From Phaeocystidibacter marisrubri (lineage in GTDB: Bacteria; Bacteroidota; Bacteroidia; Flavobacteriales; Schleiferiaceae): a stretch of DNA of 64,000 bases. The stretch is from NCBI RefSeq assembly GCF_008933165.1, contig NZ_WBVQ01000001.1, positions 868,001 to 932,000 of the forward strand. The letters run 5' to 3'. A program made the position numbers and the translations under genes. The notes beneath the pieces were generated by a model, which saw nothing but the letters and a program-made list of their open reading frames with translations, was not told the origin of the DNA and ran no database searches. Position 1 is the first letter of the stretch, and each line of letters starts with the position of its first letter. This document shows positions 33,453-42,554 of the stretch, one piece after another.

Positions 33453-34604
33453 ATGATCAAATCCACCATCCAGTTTATCCGCGAAATCTACGGGGTAAAA
33501 GAAGGTCAAATTCCACTTCATGTTCCATTTTTTAATGGTAATGAGCAGAAGTATGTTAATGATGCAGTCGTCTCAGGAGAAACTTCAGCTTCTGGAGCCT
33601 ACATCCAAAAGTTTGAGAAAGCTCTAGCGGAATATACGGGTGCGAAAGAGGCGGTGGCTGTTTCTAATGGGACAGCGGCCTTACACGTTGCGCTCCACAT
33701 GGTTGGAGTGACCACAGGAGATGAAGTGATTACACAAGCGCTTACTTTTGTAGCAACGGGCAATGCCATACGTTATGTGGGTGCTCAACCTGTATTTGTA
33801 GATGTAGACGCCGACAGTATGGGAATGTCGCCAGAATCCCTTGAAGGCTTCTTAAAATCTTCCTGTGAAAAACGCTCTAACGGTGTTTTCAATGTAAAGT
33901 CGGGCAAGCGAATTGCCGCTGTATTGCCCATGCATACACTCGGCTTTCCCGTTCGAATAGAAGAGATTGCCGCTGTCTGTAAGGAGTGGGATTTACCGTT
34001 GATTGAAGATGCCGCTGAAGCCTTGGGTGCAAAGGTGGGAGATAAGCATGTCGGGCTCTTCGGTGCCATCGGGACACTATCTTTTAATGGCAATAAGTCC
34101 ATCACTTCCGGTGGAGGTGGTGCTTTGATTCTTAACGACTCTAAACTCGCAAATCGCGCTCGTCATTTGATCAGTACCGCGAAAAAGCCGCACACATACG
34201 AGTATTTTCACGATGAACTTGGTTTCAATTACGTGATGCCTAACCTAAACGCCGCACTGGCACTAGGTCAAATTGAACACTTGAGCGAAATGCTCTATCA
34301 AAAGCGCGCTCTGGGCTATGTCTATTCCGAGCACATGGAAAGAGAAGGCGTGAAGATGCGCTCAGAACGCCCCGGTACAAAGGCAAACTTTTGGCTGATC
34401 ACCCTTCAATTGGCGGATAGGAAACAACGAACGGAATTCCTCGATGCTCTCAATGCAGCCGATATTACTTGTCGTCCTATTTGGACTCTCCTCCACAAGA
34501 TGCCAGAGTTCAAATCCTGTCAAACGACCGATCTGACCCATTCTCAATTTTTGGAAGATAGAATTGTGAATGTACCGAGCAGCGTGAAGGGGTTGAGGAT
34601 TTGA
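33453..34604 (+). CDS. legC: LegC-like aminotransferase, copy 1
   Basis: A 383-residue DegT/DnrJ/EryC1-family PLP aminotransferase of the LegC type. It would put the amino group on C4 of the nucleotide-bound 4-keto-6-deoxy-GlcNAc intermediate of legionaminic acid synthesis. Visible features: N-terminal helix FIREIYGV with LHVPFFNGNE, VSNGTAALHVAL, QALTFVATGNAI, EDAAEALG and Schiff-base Lys215 in SFNGNKSITSGGGG. It closely resembles the copy at 36004-37152 across its length. It stands alone between two intergenic regions, unlike copy 2, which is embedded in the cassette. Confidence 0.85.
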   Translation: MIKSTIQFIREIYGVKEGQIPLHVPFFNGNEQKYVNDAVVSGETSASGAYIQKFEKALAEYTGAKEAVAVSNGTAALHVALHMVGVTTGDEVITQALTFVATGNAIRYVGAQPVFVDVDADSMGMSPESLEGFLKSSCEKRSNGVFNVKSGKRIAAVLPMHTLGFPVRIEEIAAVCKEWDLPLIEDAAEALGAKVGDKHVGLFGAIGTLSFNGNKSITSGGGGALILNDSKLANRARHLISTAKKPHTYEYFHDELGFNYVMPNLNAALALGQIEHLSEMLYQKRALGYVYSEHMEREGVKMRSERPGTKANFWLITLQLADRKQRTEFLDALNAADITCRPIWTLLHKMPEFKSCQTTDLTHSQFLEDRIVNVPSSVKGLRI

Positions 34605-34672
34605 CCCCACATGTCGCACACCCGTCCCCCGTCATCCATCATCCATCACCCAACCCCAACCCCCAACACACT
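34605..34672. repeat. Pyrimidine-rich CCGTCATCCA tract (left of nonulosonate cassette)
   Basis: After the copy-1 legC stop the plus strand is almost all C, A and T, with CCGTCATCCATCATCCATCACC and runs of CCCCAAC. A related tract lies at 43411-43530 on the far side of the cassette; both contain CCCGTCATCCA. The remainder of the 218-bp gap to legB shows nothing recognisable. Confidence 0.65.
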
Positions 34673-34822
34673 ATTCCTGCCAATATGTTGAAGAGATGCT
34701 ACGGTTCCACTATTTTAGCCTAGTTTAAGAGTTTGGTGATGAATGGGTATCGTGCAAATCTGCAGAGATCCACTTTCAGCAACTCCACACTTTTGCCCTA
34801 GCACCTAAAGAAAAATTGAAGA

Positions 34823-36004
34823 ATGCTTGAGTTAATAGGCCGGAACACAGCCCTTTTCAGTACAGATGTAAGTCAGTATGAAGACGAAATTGTTCGTCGA
34901 GTGAGTACGTCTAGGTTTTTAGTTTTGGGAGGTGCTGGATCTATTGGGCAAGCTGTGACTAAGGAGATTTTTAAACGCAATCCCAAAACCCTTCACGTTG
35001 TTGATTTATCAGAAAACAACTTGGTGGAACTGGTGCGTGATATTCGAAGCACATTTGGGTATATCTCCGGCGATTTTCAAACTTTTGCATTGGACATTGG
35101 CAGCGTTGAATACGATGCATTCTTCGAGCAGTCAGGGGGTTATGATTATGTGCTTAATCTGTCTGCACTCAAGCATGTAAGAAGCGAAAAGGATCCATTT
35201 ACGTTGATGCGCATGATAGACGTCAACGTCTTCAATACGGATAAAACCATTGCTCAGTGTATTGAGAAGGGGGTAAAGAAGTATTTCTGTGTTTCTACGG
35301 ATAAGGCCGCGAATCCAGTCAACATGATGGGCGCTTCCAAGAGAATTATGGAGATGTTCTTGATGAAGCGAAGTCGAGAGATCTCTATCTCTACAGCCCG
35401 TTTTGCAAATGTTGCTTTCTCGGATGGGTCTCTGTTGCACGGGTTCAATCAACGATTGTTGAAAAACCAGCCCATTGCAGCTCCTAATGATGTTCGTCGT
35501 TATTTTGTTACCCCTCAGGAGTCTGGAGAACTATGCTTGATGTCCACCCTTTTTGGAGATAACCGCGACATCTTCTTTCCAAAGTTGAGTGAAAACCTTC
35601 ATCTCATTACTTTTTCCGATATCGCTGTGCGTTATTTGAAGAGCAGGGGATTAGAGGCATACGAGTGTGAATCAGAAGATGAAGCTCGAGCATTGATGGC
35701 AACCTTGCCGAAAGAAGGAAAGTGGCCATGTTTGTTTGCCCCTTCGGATACCACGGGAGAAAAGGATTTTGAGGAATTTTATACCGATAGCGAAGTGCTT
35801 GATATGGAGCGTTTTGACAATTTGGGAGTCATCAAGAACGAGTGGGAATCCAAGGAAGACTTAACGAATTTCTTTGAAGGTCAGATTGTCCAAATGCGTG
35901 AAAAGAAGCGATGGAGCAAGGGAGAAATTGTCACCTTGTTCAAGCAAATGATTCCCAATTTTCTTCATGAGGAGAAGGGGAAATACTTAGATTCCAAAAT
36001 GTGA
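34823..36004 (+). CDS. legB: Nucleotide-activated GlcNAc 4,6-dehydratase (LegB role)
   Basis: A 393-residue short-chain dehydrogenase-type sugar-nucleotide dehydratase. The NAD loop is LVLGGAGSIGQAV (residues ~34-46) and the catalytic segment is STDKAANPVNMMGASKR, where the usual YxxxK tyrosine is methionine as in CapD/FlaA1-type dehydratases. A ~100-residue C-terminal extension (ending after GEIVTLFKQMIP) is present. It overlaps legC copy 2 and should make the 4-keto-6-deoxy substrate for it. Whether the carrier is GDP or UDP is inferred from the PtmE-like gene downstream, which favours GDP. Confidence 0.8.
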   Translation: MLELIGRNTALFSTDVSQYEDEIVRRVSTSRFLVLGGAGSIGQAVTKEIFKRNPKTLHVVDLSENNLVELVRDIRSTFGYISGDFQTFALDIGSVEYDAFFEQSGGYDYVLNLSALKHVRSEKDPFTLMRMIDVNVFNTDKTIAQCIEKGVKKYFCVSTDKAANPVNMMGASKRIMEMFLMKRSREISISTARFANVAFSDGSLLHGFNQRLLKNQPIAAPNDVRRYFVTPQESGELCLMSTLFGDNRDIFFPKLSENLHLITFSDIAVRYLKSRGLEAYECESEDEARALMATLPKEGKWPCLFAPSDTTGEKDFEEFYTDSEVLDMERFDNLGVIKNEWESKEDLTNFFEGQIVQMREKKRWSKGEIVTLFKQMIPNFLHEEKGKYLDSKM

Positions 36005-37152
36005 TGGATCACAAAGCAACGATACGTGCCATTCGAGAAATCAATGGCGTTCCAAGCGATTTCATTCCTCTTCATGCTCCGGTTTTTCGAGGAAATGAAT
36101 TGAAATATGTTTCGGAATCTATACAATCCACCTTTGTTTCATCGGTCGGGAAGTTTGTTGATGAAGTCGAGAAATGGGTAGCCAGAGAGACGCATACTTC
36201 GAAGGCGGTTGCCATGGTCAATGGGACGGCTGCACTTCACATCAGTCTACTTTTGGCAGGTGTTCAAAGAGATGAAGAGGTTTTAACACAGGCGCTCACC
36301 TTTGTAGCTACAGCAAATACGATTCATTACTTACATGCGCATCCTGTTTTTTTGGATGTTGATAGAGATACATTGGGATTGTCCCCTTCCGCGGTAGAAT
36401 CCTTCTTTGAGGAATTCGGAGAACGTAGGGGGGCAGATGTTTATAACAAATCAACAGGTAGACGAATTGCCGCTATCTTACCCATGCACACTTTTGGTTT
36501 CATGGTTCACATGGACGAAATGCTTCGCGTGTCTGAGAAGTGGGGTATCCCATTGGTAGAAGATGCTGCAGAAGCCTACGGATGTGAATACAAAGGCAAA
36601 CCTGCGGGTACCATGGGCGTTGTTGGTGCGTATTCTTTTAACGGGAATAAAGTGATTACTTCGGGTGGAGGTGGCATCTTGGTTAGCAAGAATGAGGAAA
36701 TGGCTACCCACGCGAAATACATCACCACTACTGCAAAGGTTCCTCATCCTTGGGAATACGTGCATGATGAGACGGGATTTAATTATCGAATGCCCAACTT
36801 GAATGCTGCACTTCTCTTGGCTCAGATGGAAGTGTGTGATGACCTAATCAAAGAGAAGCAATTGCTGTTTGAGCGGTATGCCGAGTATTTTTCCAAAGTG
36901 GGGATACAGCTCTTATCTCCGCCGGAAACCACTACGCGATGGAATTATTGGTTAATGGCCATCCAGACTGAGAATAGAGCCGAACGCGACGCGCTGTTGA
37001 AAGCGACCAATGAAGCGGGTGTGATGACACGTCCCATTTGGAAGCTGATGAGTGAATTGCCGATGTACAAGGATTGTCAGACCGATAGTCTGACGAACTC
37101 TGTGTTCCTAGAAGATAGAATTGTAAATATTCCAAGCGGTGTTAAAGGATAA
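36004..37152 (+). CDS. legC: LegC-like aminotransferase, copy 2
   Basis: A 382-residue PLP aminotransferase of the LegC type, paralogous to the gene at 33453. It keeps LHAPVFRGNE, VNGTAALHISLL, QALTFVATANTI, EDAAEAYG and Schiff-base Lys216 in SFNGNKVITSGGGG. The frame opens with GTG at 36001, but the ATG at 36004 overlaps the legB stop by one base (TGATG) and is preferred. Being coupled to legB and followed directly by legH, this is the copy expected to serve the nonulosonate pathway. Confidence 0.88.
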   Translation: MDHKATIRAIREINGVPSDFIPLHAPVFRGNELKYVSESIQSTFVSSVGKFVDEVEKWVARETHTSKAVAMVNGTAALHISLLLAGVQRDEEVLTQALTFVATANTIHYLHAHPVFLDVDRDTLGLSPSAVESFFEEFGERRGADVYNKSTGRRIAAILPMHTFGFMVHMDEMLRVSEKWGIPLVEDAAEAYGCEYKGKPAGTMGVVGAYSFNGNKVITSGGGGILVSKNEEMATHAKYITTTAKVPHPWEYVHDETGFNYRMPNLNAALLLAQMEVCDDLIKEKQLLFERYAEYFSKVGIQLLSPPETTTRWNYWLMAIQTENRAERDALLKATNEAGVMTRPIWKLMSELPMYKDCQTDSLTNSVFLEDRIVNIPSGVKG

Positions 37153-37762
37153 GCCTGTGTACATATTGGGAAATTCAGGTCATGCCTGGGTTGTCATAGA
37201 TTCTATGTCCGTAAAACCAGTGGGTTATTTATCCATGGGGGTTGCAGAGCAGAATCCGTATTCACTTGAATATATGGGGATTGAAACGGATGTAGATCTT
37301 CCAGTTTGGAGTGAGGATTGTCAATTTGTTGCAGGTATTGGAAATAACCGTGTCCGTCGCCTTGCGGCAAATGCTGTTCGAGCGAATGGAGGTGTAATGA
37401 CAACGGTGATTGACGCCTCAGCGAGAGTGAGTAGCTCGGCGACGATTTCCGGCGGTTCATACATTGGAATTGGAGCAAGAATAAATGCCTTTGCGAGAAT
37501 AGGCGAAGACTGTATCATTAATACCAATGCCATTGTAGAACACGAATGTGAAGTAGGGGATGGAAGTCACATCGCTCCTGCAGCTGTACTCTTAGGAGCC
37601 GTTCGTGTGGGAGCTGGAACCATGATTGGTGCCAATTCTGTCGTAAAAGAAGGTGTGCGCATCGGTAATGATGTGCAAATTGGGGCAGGCTCTGTCGTTT
37701 TGGAGAACGTTCCAGACGGTGAAACATGGGTCGGGAATCCCGCAAGAAAATTGAATAAATGA
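37139..37762 (+). CDS. legH: NeuD/LegH-like sugar N-acetyltransferase
   Basis: A 207-residue acyltransferase with an N-terminal Rossmann-like cap (VYILGNSGHAWVV) and a C-terminal left-handed beta helix (ATISGGSYIGIGARIN, VGAGTMIGANSVV, IGAGSVVLENVPDG), ending GNPARKL. This is the PglD/NeuD/LegH layout. In the legionaminic pathway it acetylates the 4-amino group made by LegC. The start is GTG: 37139, inside the end of legC, or 37157; both precede the VYILGNSGH strand. Confidence 0.85.
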   Translation: MLKDKPVYILGNSGHAWVVIDSMSVKPVGYLSMGVAEQNPYSLEYMGIETDVDLPVWSEDCQFVAGIGNNRVRRLAANAVRANGGVMTTVIDASARVSSSATISGGSYIGIGARINAFARIGEDCIINTNAIVEHECEVGDGSHIAPAAVLLGAVRVGAGTMIGANSVVKEGVRIGNDVQIGAGSVVLENVPDGETWVGNPARKLNK

Positions 37763-38781
37763 GACATCACACACTAATCATAGCTGAAGCTGGAGTAAAT
37801 CACAATGGCAGTCTGGATAAGGCAAAGGCGTTGATTGATGCGGCTGCCGAAGCGGGTGTGGATTATGTGAAGTTTCAAACTTTCAAAGCAGATAAGATCG
37901 TTTCAAAATCTGCAACAAAAGCAGACTATCAGAAGGCGAATGAACCGGGTTCGGACGAATCGCAATACGATATGCTTAAAAAGCTAGAGCTCTCTGATTC
38001 AAATCACATTGCGTTGATTGAGTACGCTGAGGAAAAAGGTGTTCGCTTTTTCTCCACTGCATTTGATACAGAAGGCTTGGACTATCTCAATAGTTTGGGT
38101 TTTGATCGTTTTAAAATCCCCAGTGGAGAAATTACGAACTATCCCTACCTCGTTAAAATAGCTTCATTCGGAAAGCCTGTCATCCTATCCACAGGTATGG
38201 CTACTATGAGTGAAATTGGAGAGGCAATTGAAATTCTAGAGCGCGGTATTTCGAAAGATGATATCACAGTACTTCACTGTAATACAGAGTACCCAACACC
38301 CATGGATGATGTGAATCTCATGGCGATGTTGTCGATTGCGCGAACATACGAGGTTCAAGTTGGATATTCCGATCATACGTTAGGAATTGAAGTGCCGATT
38401 GCGGCGGTTGCCTTGGGTGCAACCGTCATCGAGAAGCACTTTACACTGGATCGGAATATGCCAGGTCCGGATCACAAAGCTTCTCTAGAGCCTTCTGAAC
38501 TTATTGAGATGGTGGCATCTATTCGGAACATTGAGAAAGCGATATCTGGAAATGGTGAAAAAGTTCCCAGCGCAAGTGAGAAGAGGAATATGGCCATTGC
38601 TAGAAAGAGTTTACATCTCAATCAAGCCATCGAGAAAGGACAAGTTTTTACAGAATCCCACCTAATTCCATTGCGACCGGGAGACGGTATTAGTCCGATG
38701 CGATGGAATGAAGTGATAGGTAAAACAGCATCGAAGAATCTCGCCGTAGGTCACCAGCTGAAAGAATCTGATTTTTCATGA
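37759..38781 (+). CDS. legI: N,N'-diacetyllegionaminic acid synthase (NeuB family)
   Basis: A 340-residue nonulosonic acid synthase condensing a 6-deoxy di-N-acetyl hexosamine with phosphoenolpyruvate. The TIM barrel has IAEAGVNHNGSLDKA, DYVKFQTFKADKIVS, KIPSGEITNYP, STGMATMSEI, LHCNTEYPTP and GYSDHTLG; the C-terminal antifreeze-like (SAF) domain begins near residue 280 (ARKSLHLNQAIEKGQ). Neighbours (legH before, a NeuC-type hydrolase and CMP-sugar synthetase after) point to legionaminic rather than sialic acid. It overlaps legH by four bases. Confidence 0.93.
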   Translation: MRHHTLIIAEAGVNHNGSLDKAKALIDAAAEAGVDYVKFQTFKADKIVSKSATKADYQKANEPGSDESQYDMLKKLELSDSNHIALIEYAEEKGVRFFSTAFDTEGLDYLNSLGFDRFKIPSGEITNYPYLVKIASFGKPVILSTGMATMSEIGEAIEILERGISKDDITVLHCNTEYPTPMDDVNLMAMLSIARTYEVQVGYSDHTLGIEVPIAAVALGATVIEKHFTLDRNMPGPDHKASLEPSELIEMVASIRNIEKAISGNGEKVPSASEKRNMAIARKSLHLNQAIEKGQVFTESHLIPLRPGDGISPMRWNEVIGKTASKNLAVGHQLKESDFS

Positions 38782-39884
38782 TGAAGATAGGTGTACTTAC
38801 CAGTTCCAGAGCAGATTACGGTATCTACACGCCACTGCTAAAACACCTTCAAGCGGATGAGGAGGTGGATCTGCATATCATTGTCTTCGGCATGCATTTA
38901 ACCAAGTCGCAGGGAATGACCATCAACTTGATTGAGAAAGATGGATTTGGACAAATTCATTCCGTTGTAGGTTTATCCGAAGGAGATACTGCGAGTGATA
39001 TTGTACGCCAGTATGGAGAAACGGTTGTCGCTTTTTCAGAATATTGGAAATTGCATTCATTCGATTTGGTTTTCACATTGGGAGATCGATTTGAGATGAA
39101 TGCGGCGGTTCAGTCGACCATTCCCTTTGGAATAAAGTTGGCTCATCTTCACGGAGGAGAGAAGACGCTCGGCGCGATAGACGAGATTTATCGTCATCAG
39201 ATTACATTGGCTTCTGCCATTCATTTCACTAGTACTGAGGAATACGCGCAGAAAGTGAGATCATTGCTGCCTGATCACCCTCATGTATATGACGTGGGAG
39301 CATTGAGTTTAGATGGATTGAACCTTCGAGATCTTCCGTCTTGGTATGAAGTAAGGGAGCAATTTGCCATTCCTGAAGGAAAGTTTGTTCTCATTACCTT
39401 TCATCCGGAAACCGTAAATGCAGAATCCAATCACGAGCATATCCGACAGTTGAAAGTGTTCTTTACCAACACAGTGACAGATTTACACTTTGTAGTGACC
39501 ATGGCGAATTCAGATGCGATGGGGCAACTGTACAGAGACCTATTCGAACAACTCAAAGGTGAGATGCCAGATCGATTCAGTTTAGTAGAAACCTTTGGTA
39601 GGGATAATTACTATGCGGCAATGGTGTCCTCAGAGATGCTCCTTGGGAACACATCAAGCGGCATTATTGAAGCGGCCTCAGCAGGCGTATACGCCATCAA
39701 TGTCGGTAATCGTCAGGATGGAAGGACGCGCAGCAATAATGTAGTGGACGTCGCTTTTGATGCGATTGAATTGGGAAAGGCTTTACAGAAGGTTCGTTCA
39801 TTGGGCAGATATACAGGAGCCAATAAATACAAGAAAGACGATACAGCGAAGCGCATCGTTGAGATCATAAAATCGGCTAAATGA
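38778..39884 (+). CDS. legG: NeuC/LegG-family NDP-sugar hydrolysing 2-epimerase
   Basis: A 368-residue GT-B-fold enzyme that removes the nucleotide from the NDP-diamino sugar with inversion at C2. It begins GVLTSSRADYGIYTPLL and has TLGDRFEMNAA, LHGGEKTLGAIDE, ITFHPETVNAES and LGNTSSGIIEAAS, the NeuC signature set. The start at 38778 overlaps legI by four bases; the next codon is also ATG. Hydrolysis of a GDP-linked rather than UDP-linked substrate is inferred from the CBS-nucleotidyltransferase that follows. Confidence 0.92.
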   Translation: MMKIGVLTSSRADYGIYTPLLKHLQADEEVDLHIIVFGMHLTKSQGMTINLIEKDGFGQIHSVVGLSEGDTASDIVRQYGETVVAFSEYWKLHSFDLVFTLGDRFEMNAAVQSTIPFGIKLAHLHGGEKTLGAIDEIYRHQITLASAIHFTSTEEYAQKVRSLLPDHPHVYDVGALSLDGLNLRDLPSWYEVREQFAIPEGKFVLITFHPETVNAESNHEHIRQLKVFFTNTVTDLHFVVTMANSDAMGQLYRDLFEQLKGEMPDRFSLVETFGRDNYYAAMVSSEMLLGNTSSGIIEAASAGVYAINVGNRQDGRTRSNNVVDVAFDAIELGKALQKVRSLGRYTGANKYKKDDTAKRIVEIIKSAK

Positions 39885-40927
39885 TAGATTACAAACTACA
39901 TCTCATCCCACATACCTCCACCATTCGTCAGGCTTTAGAAAGGCTAAACGAGTTGGCAGCAGACGCGATTCTTTTCGCCGTTGATGAAGCAGGTGTTTTG
40001 ATTGGCAGTTTGACCGATGGGGATGTTCGGAGAGGTTTGATCAGCGGGAAGGCACTGGAAGATCGAGTATCTGACTTCGTACAGTCAAAGCCGAAGTACA
40101 TCACCAAAGACAAGTACGACATTCAGAATGTGATTGCGCTGAGAGAAGGTGGTTTTAGAATCCTTCCAGTGGTGGATTCAGAGAAGCGAATTGTGAATGT
40201 GATCAACTTCCGATACGTCAGCTCTTATCTACCAATGGATGCCATTATTATGGCGGGGGGAAAGGGGACTCGACTTCTTCCCATGACCAAGGATACACCA
40301 AAACCACTCTTGAAAATTGGAGGTAAGGCCATTATCGAGCACGGGATTGATCGACTGCGGAAATTCGGCGTGGACGATATCTGGATTTCCATTAACTACT
40401 TAGGAGATCAAATCGAACAGACCTTTAAATCTGGCGAAGACAAAGGCATACATATCAAGTATATACAAGAAGATCAACCTTTAGGGACCATCGGCTCTGT
40501 GAGTTATGCTGAAGGCTTATTGCACGATTACGTCTTAGTTACAAATTCGGATATCCTTACTGAACTCGATTATGAAGAGTTCTTTTTGGACTTTTTAGAG
40601 AAAGGAGCCGACATGTCTATTGTTACCATTCCGTATCGAGTGGATGTTCCTTATGCGGTGTTGGAAACTAGCAATCATCACATCATTTCGTTCAAGGAAA
40701 AACCGACCTACACCTACTATTCCAACGGCGGTATCTATTTGATTAAAAGAGAGTTGCTGAATCGTATTCCAAAAGGTACCTTCTACAACAGCACCGATTT
40801 GATGCAGGATTTGGTTCAGAATGGATTTAATGTCGTTTCATTCCCACTCAGACAGTATTGGCTTGATATCGGAAAGCCGGATGATTTTCAAAAAGCTCAA
40901 GAGGATATTAAACATCTCGATTTATGA
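39881..40927 (+). CDS. ptmE: CBS-domain sugar-phosphate nucleotidyltransferase (PtmE-like)
   Basis: A 348-residue fusion. Residues ~8-115 are a pair of CBS modules (IGSLTDGDVRRGLI; FRILPVVDSEKRIVNVI); residues ~120-348 are a nucleotidyltransferase with AIIMAGGKGTRLLPMTKDTPKPLL and VTNSDIL. This arrangement is that of PtmE, which in Campylobacter makes GDP-GlcNAc-type precursors dedicated to legionaminic acid. The CBS pair may provide nucleotide feedback. It is translationally coupled to legG and legF. Confidence 0.88.
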   Translation: MIDYKLHLIPHTSTIRQALERLNELAADAILFAVDEAGVLIGSLTDGDVRRGLISGKALEDRVSDFVQSKPKYITKDKYDIQNVIALREGGFRILPVVDSEKRIVNVINFRYVSSYLPMDAIIMAGGKGTRLLPMTKDTPKPLLKIGGKAIIEHGIDRLRKFGVDDIWISINYLGDQIEQTFKSGEDKGIHIKYIQEDQPLGTIGSVSYAEGLLHDYVLVTNSDILTELDYEEFFLDFLEKGADMSIVTIPYRVDVPYAVLETSNHHIISFKEKPTYTYYSNGGIYLIKRELLNRIPKGTFYNSTDLMQDLVQNGFNVVSFPLRQYWLDIGKPDDFQKAQEDIKHLDL

Positions 40928-41643
40928 GGTCTTTGTTGATAACGATTTGTGCGCGAGGAGGTTCCAAGGGGATTCCTGGAAAGAATATCAAGCCCCTCAA
41001 TGGAGTGCCCTTGCTTCATTACACGCTTAATCTCGCTCAGATTATACAGGAGAAGTACGGTGCCGATATTCAGGTGAGCACAGACAGTGATGAAATTTTA
41101 AAATGCGCCGCTGAGGTAGGGTATAGTACCGAATATATTCGTCCCGATGAATTTGCGACGGATAAAGCAGGTAAAATTGCAGCCATTGAGGATGCAATGT
41201 TGTATTCGGAGCGATTGTATGGGAAAACCTACGACTATATTCTGGATCTAGACGTCACCTCTCCGCTGAGAACCCTGAACGACATTGAACAGGCTTATGA
41301 GCAATTGTCGAGCAATGAGGAAGCACTCAATATATTCTCTGTAAGTCCTGCTGCTCGTAATCCGTATTTCAACATGGTTGAAACAGGCGAGAATGGGTTT
41401 GCAAAAGTGGTGAAAGATGCCGGCGACGTGAAATCTAGACAGAATGCGCCCTTGGTGTATGACATGAATGCATCCTTCTACCTGTTTAAAAGAGAATACT
41501 TTAACAAGGGATATTCAACTTCTACCACACCGTACTCTTTGGCTTATGTAATGAAACACCATTGCTTTGACCTAGATGAGCCAAGAGATTTTAGAGTAAT
41601 GGAAATCCTGTTGAGCGAAAATCTGCTAGAAATAGAGATATGA
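40924..41643 (+). CDS. legF: CMP-legionaminic acid synthetase (NeuA family)
   Basis: A 239-residue cytidylyltransferase activating the nonulosonic acid with CTP. The N-terminus has ICARGGSKGIPGKNIKPLNG (nucleotide-binding loop); VSTDSDEI, DYILDLDVTSPLRTL and MNASFYLFKREYF follow, matching the NeuA/LegF/PtmB family. It overlaps the gene on each side by four bases. Its presence shows that the sugar is destined for glycosyl transfer. Confidence 0.92.
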   Translation: MRSLLITICARGGSKGIPGKNIKPLNGVPLLHYTLNLAQIIQEKYGADIQVSTDSDEILKCAAEVGYSTEYIRPDEFATDKAGKIAAIEDAMLYSERLYGKTYDYILDLDVTSPLRTLNDIEQAYEQLSSNEEALNIFSVSPAARNPYFNMVETGENGFAKVVKDAGDVKSRQNAPLVYDMNASFYLFKREYFNKGYSTSTTPYSLAYVMKHHCFDLDEPRDFRVMEILLSENLLEIEI

Positions 41644-42554
41644 AGGTGCTAATTGTTGGACTAGGATCCATTTCCAGAAAACATAAGGAGGCCTTGATAG
41701 CCATTCGTCCTGACGCGGAGTTCTATGCTCTTCGTCGTTCAAGAGATGGAGCAGAGGTGGAAGGAGTCCAAAGTATCTATAGCATTGCAGAGATTCCAAG
41801 TGATTGTGATTTCGCCTTGGTGGCCACGCCAACTTCGGTTCACGCTGAAAGTTTACGCCAAATCCTCCCTCTAGGAATTCCTGTTTTTCTAGAGAAACCG
41901 CCCCTACACAATTCGGAAGATGCGGCTGAACTGGAGAGGCTCATTGCCGAGCATCAAAGTATGGTGTATACCGCATTTAATCTGCGGTTCCATCCACTCA
42001 TCACTTGGGCGAAGCACTATTTAGCGGGAAAGCGGGTGCTAGAAGTACAATCCTATTGTGGTTCCTATTTACCCGATTGGCGCCCCAATCAAGACTATCG
42101 AACCAATTACAGTGCCCTACGCGAACAGGGCGGTGGCGTTCATCTAGATCTAACTCACGAAATCGATTTTGTTCGCTATCTCTTTGGAGATCCAACTTCA
42201 GTACAGAACAACTTGAGAACTGTTTCTGATTTAGAGATTGATTCTGTGGATAGTGCGCGCTATTGGTTAGAGTATCCCGACAAGGTCATCAACATCGTTT
42301 TGAATTACTTCAGGAGAGATCCAAAGCGAACGCTAGAAGTAGTAATGGAGGATGGTACCATAGAGATTGATTTAATTCGTGGATTGGTGATTGCGAATCG
42401 TACGGATATCATTCACCATGTAGAAGTGGATATTCAAGAGACGTACAATTTGCAAATGGCTTATTGGTTGAATTGTTTGACATCGGGGTCCATTCCGATG
42501 AATGAATTCTCTGAAAGTTTGAAAACGCTAAAAATCTGTTTAGATGAGTGGTAA
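41640..42554 (+). CDS. ptmF: Gfo/Idh/MocA-family oxidoreductase (PtmF-like)
   Basis: A 304-residue NAD(P)-dependent dehydrogenase. The Rossmann loop is VLIVGLGSISRKHKEAL; the family's EKP motif is in FLEKPPLHN, with YTAFNLRFHPLI after it and DLTHEIDFVRYLFG in the substrate domain. Its place between legF and a PtmA-like SDR matches the ptm gene set of Campylobacter, where PtmF and PtmA are linked to amino-sugar precursor supply. The exact reaction is not established by the sequence. Confidence 0.8.
   Translation: MKVLIVGLGSISRKHKEALIAIRPDAEFYALRRSRDGAEVEGVQSIYSIAEIPSDCDFALVATPTSVHAESLRQILPLGIPVFLEKPPLHNSEDAAELERLIAEHQSMVYTAFNLRFHPLITWAKHYLAGKRVLEVQSYCGSYLPDWRPNQDYRTNYSALREQGGGVHLDLTHEIDFVRYLFGDPTSVQNNLRTVSDLEIDSVDSARYWLEYPDKVINIVLNYFRRDPKRTLEVVMEDGTIEIDLIRGLVIANRTDIIHHVEVDIQETYNLQMAYWLNCLTSGSIPMNEFSESLKTLKICLDEW

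Noticed and set aside
34605-34672. Insertion-sequence end or transposase remnant
   Set aside because: No transposase fragment, target-site duplication or terminal inverted repeat accompanies the pyrimidine tract.
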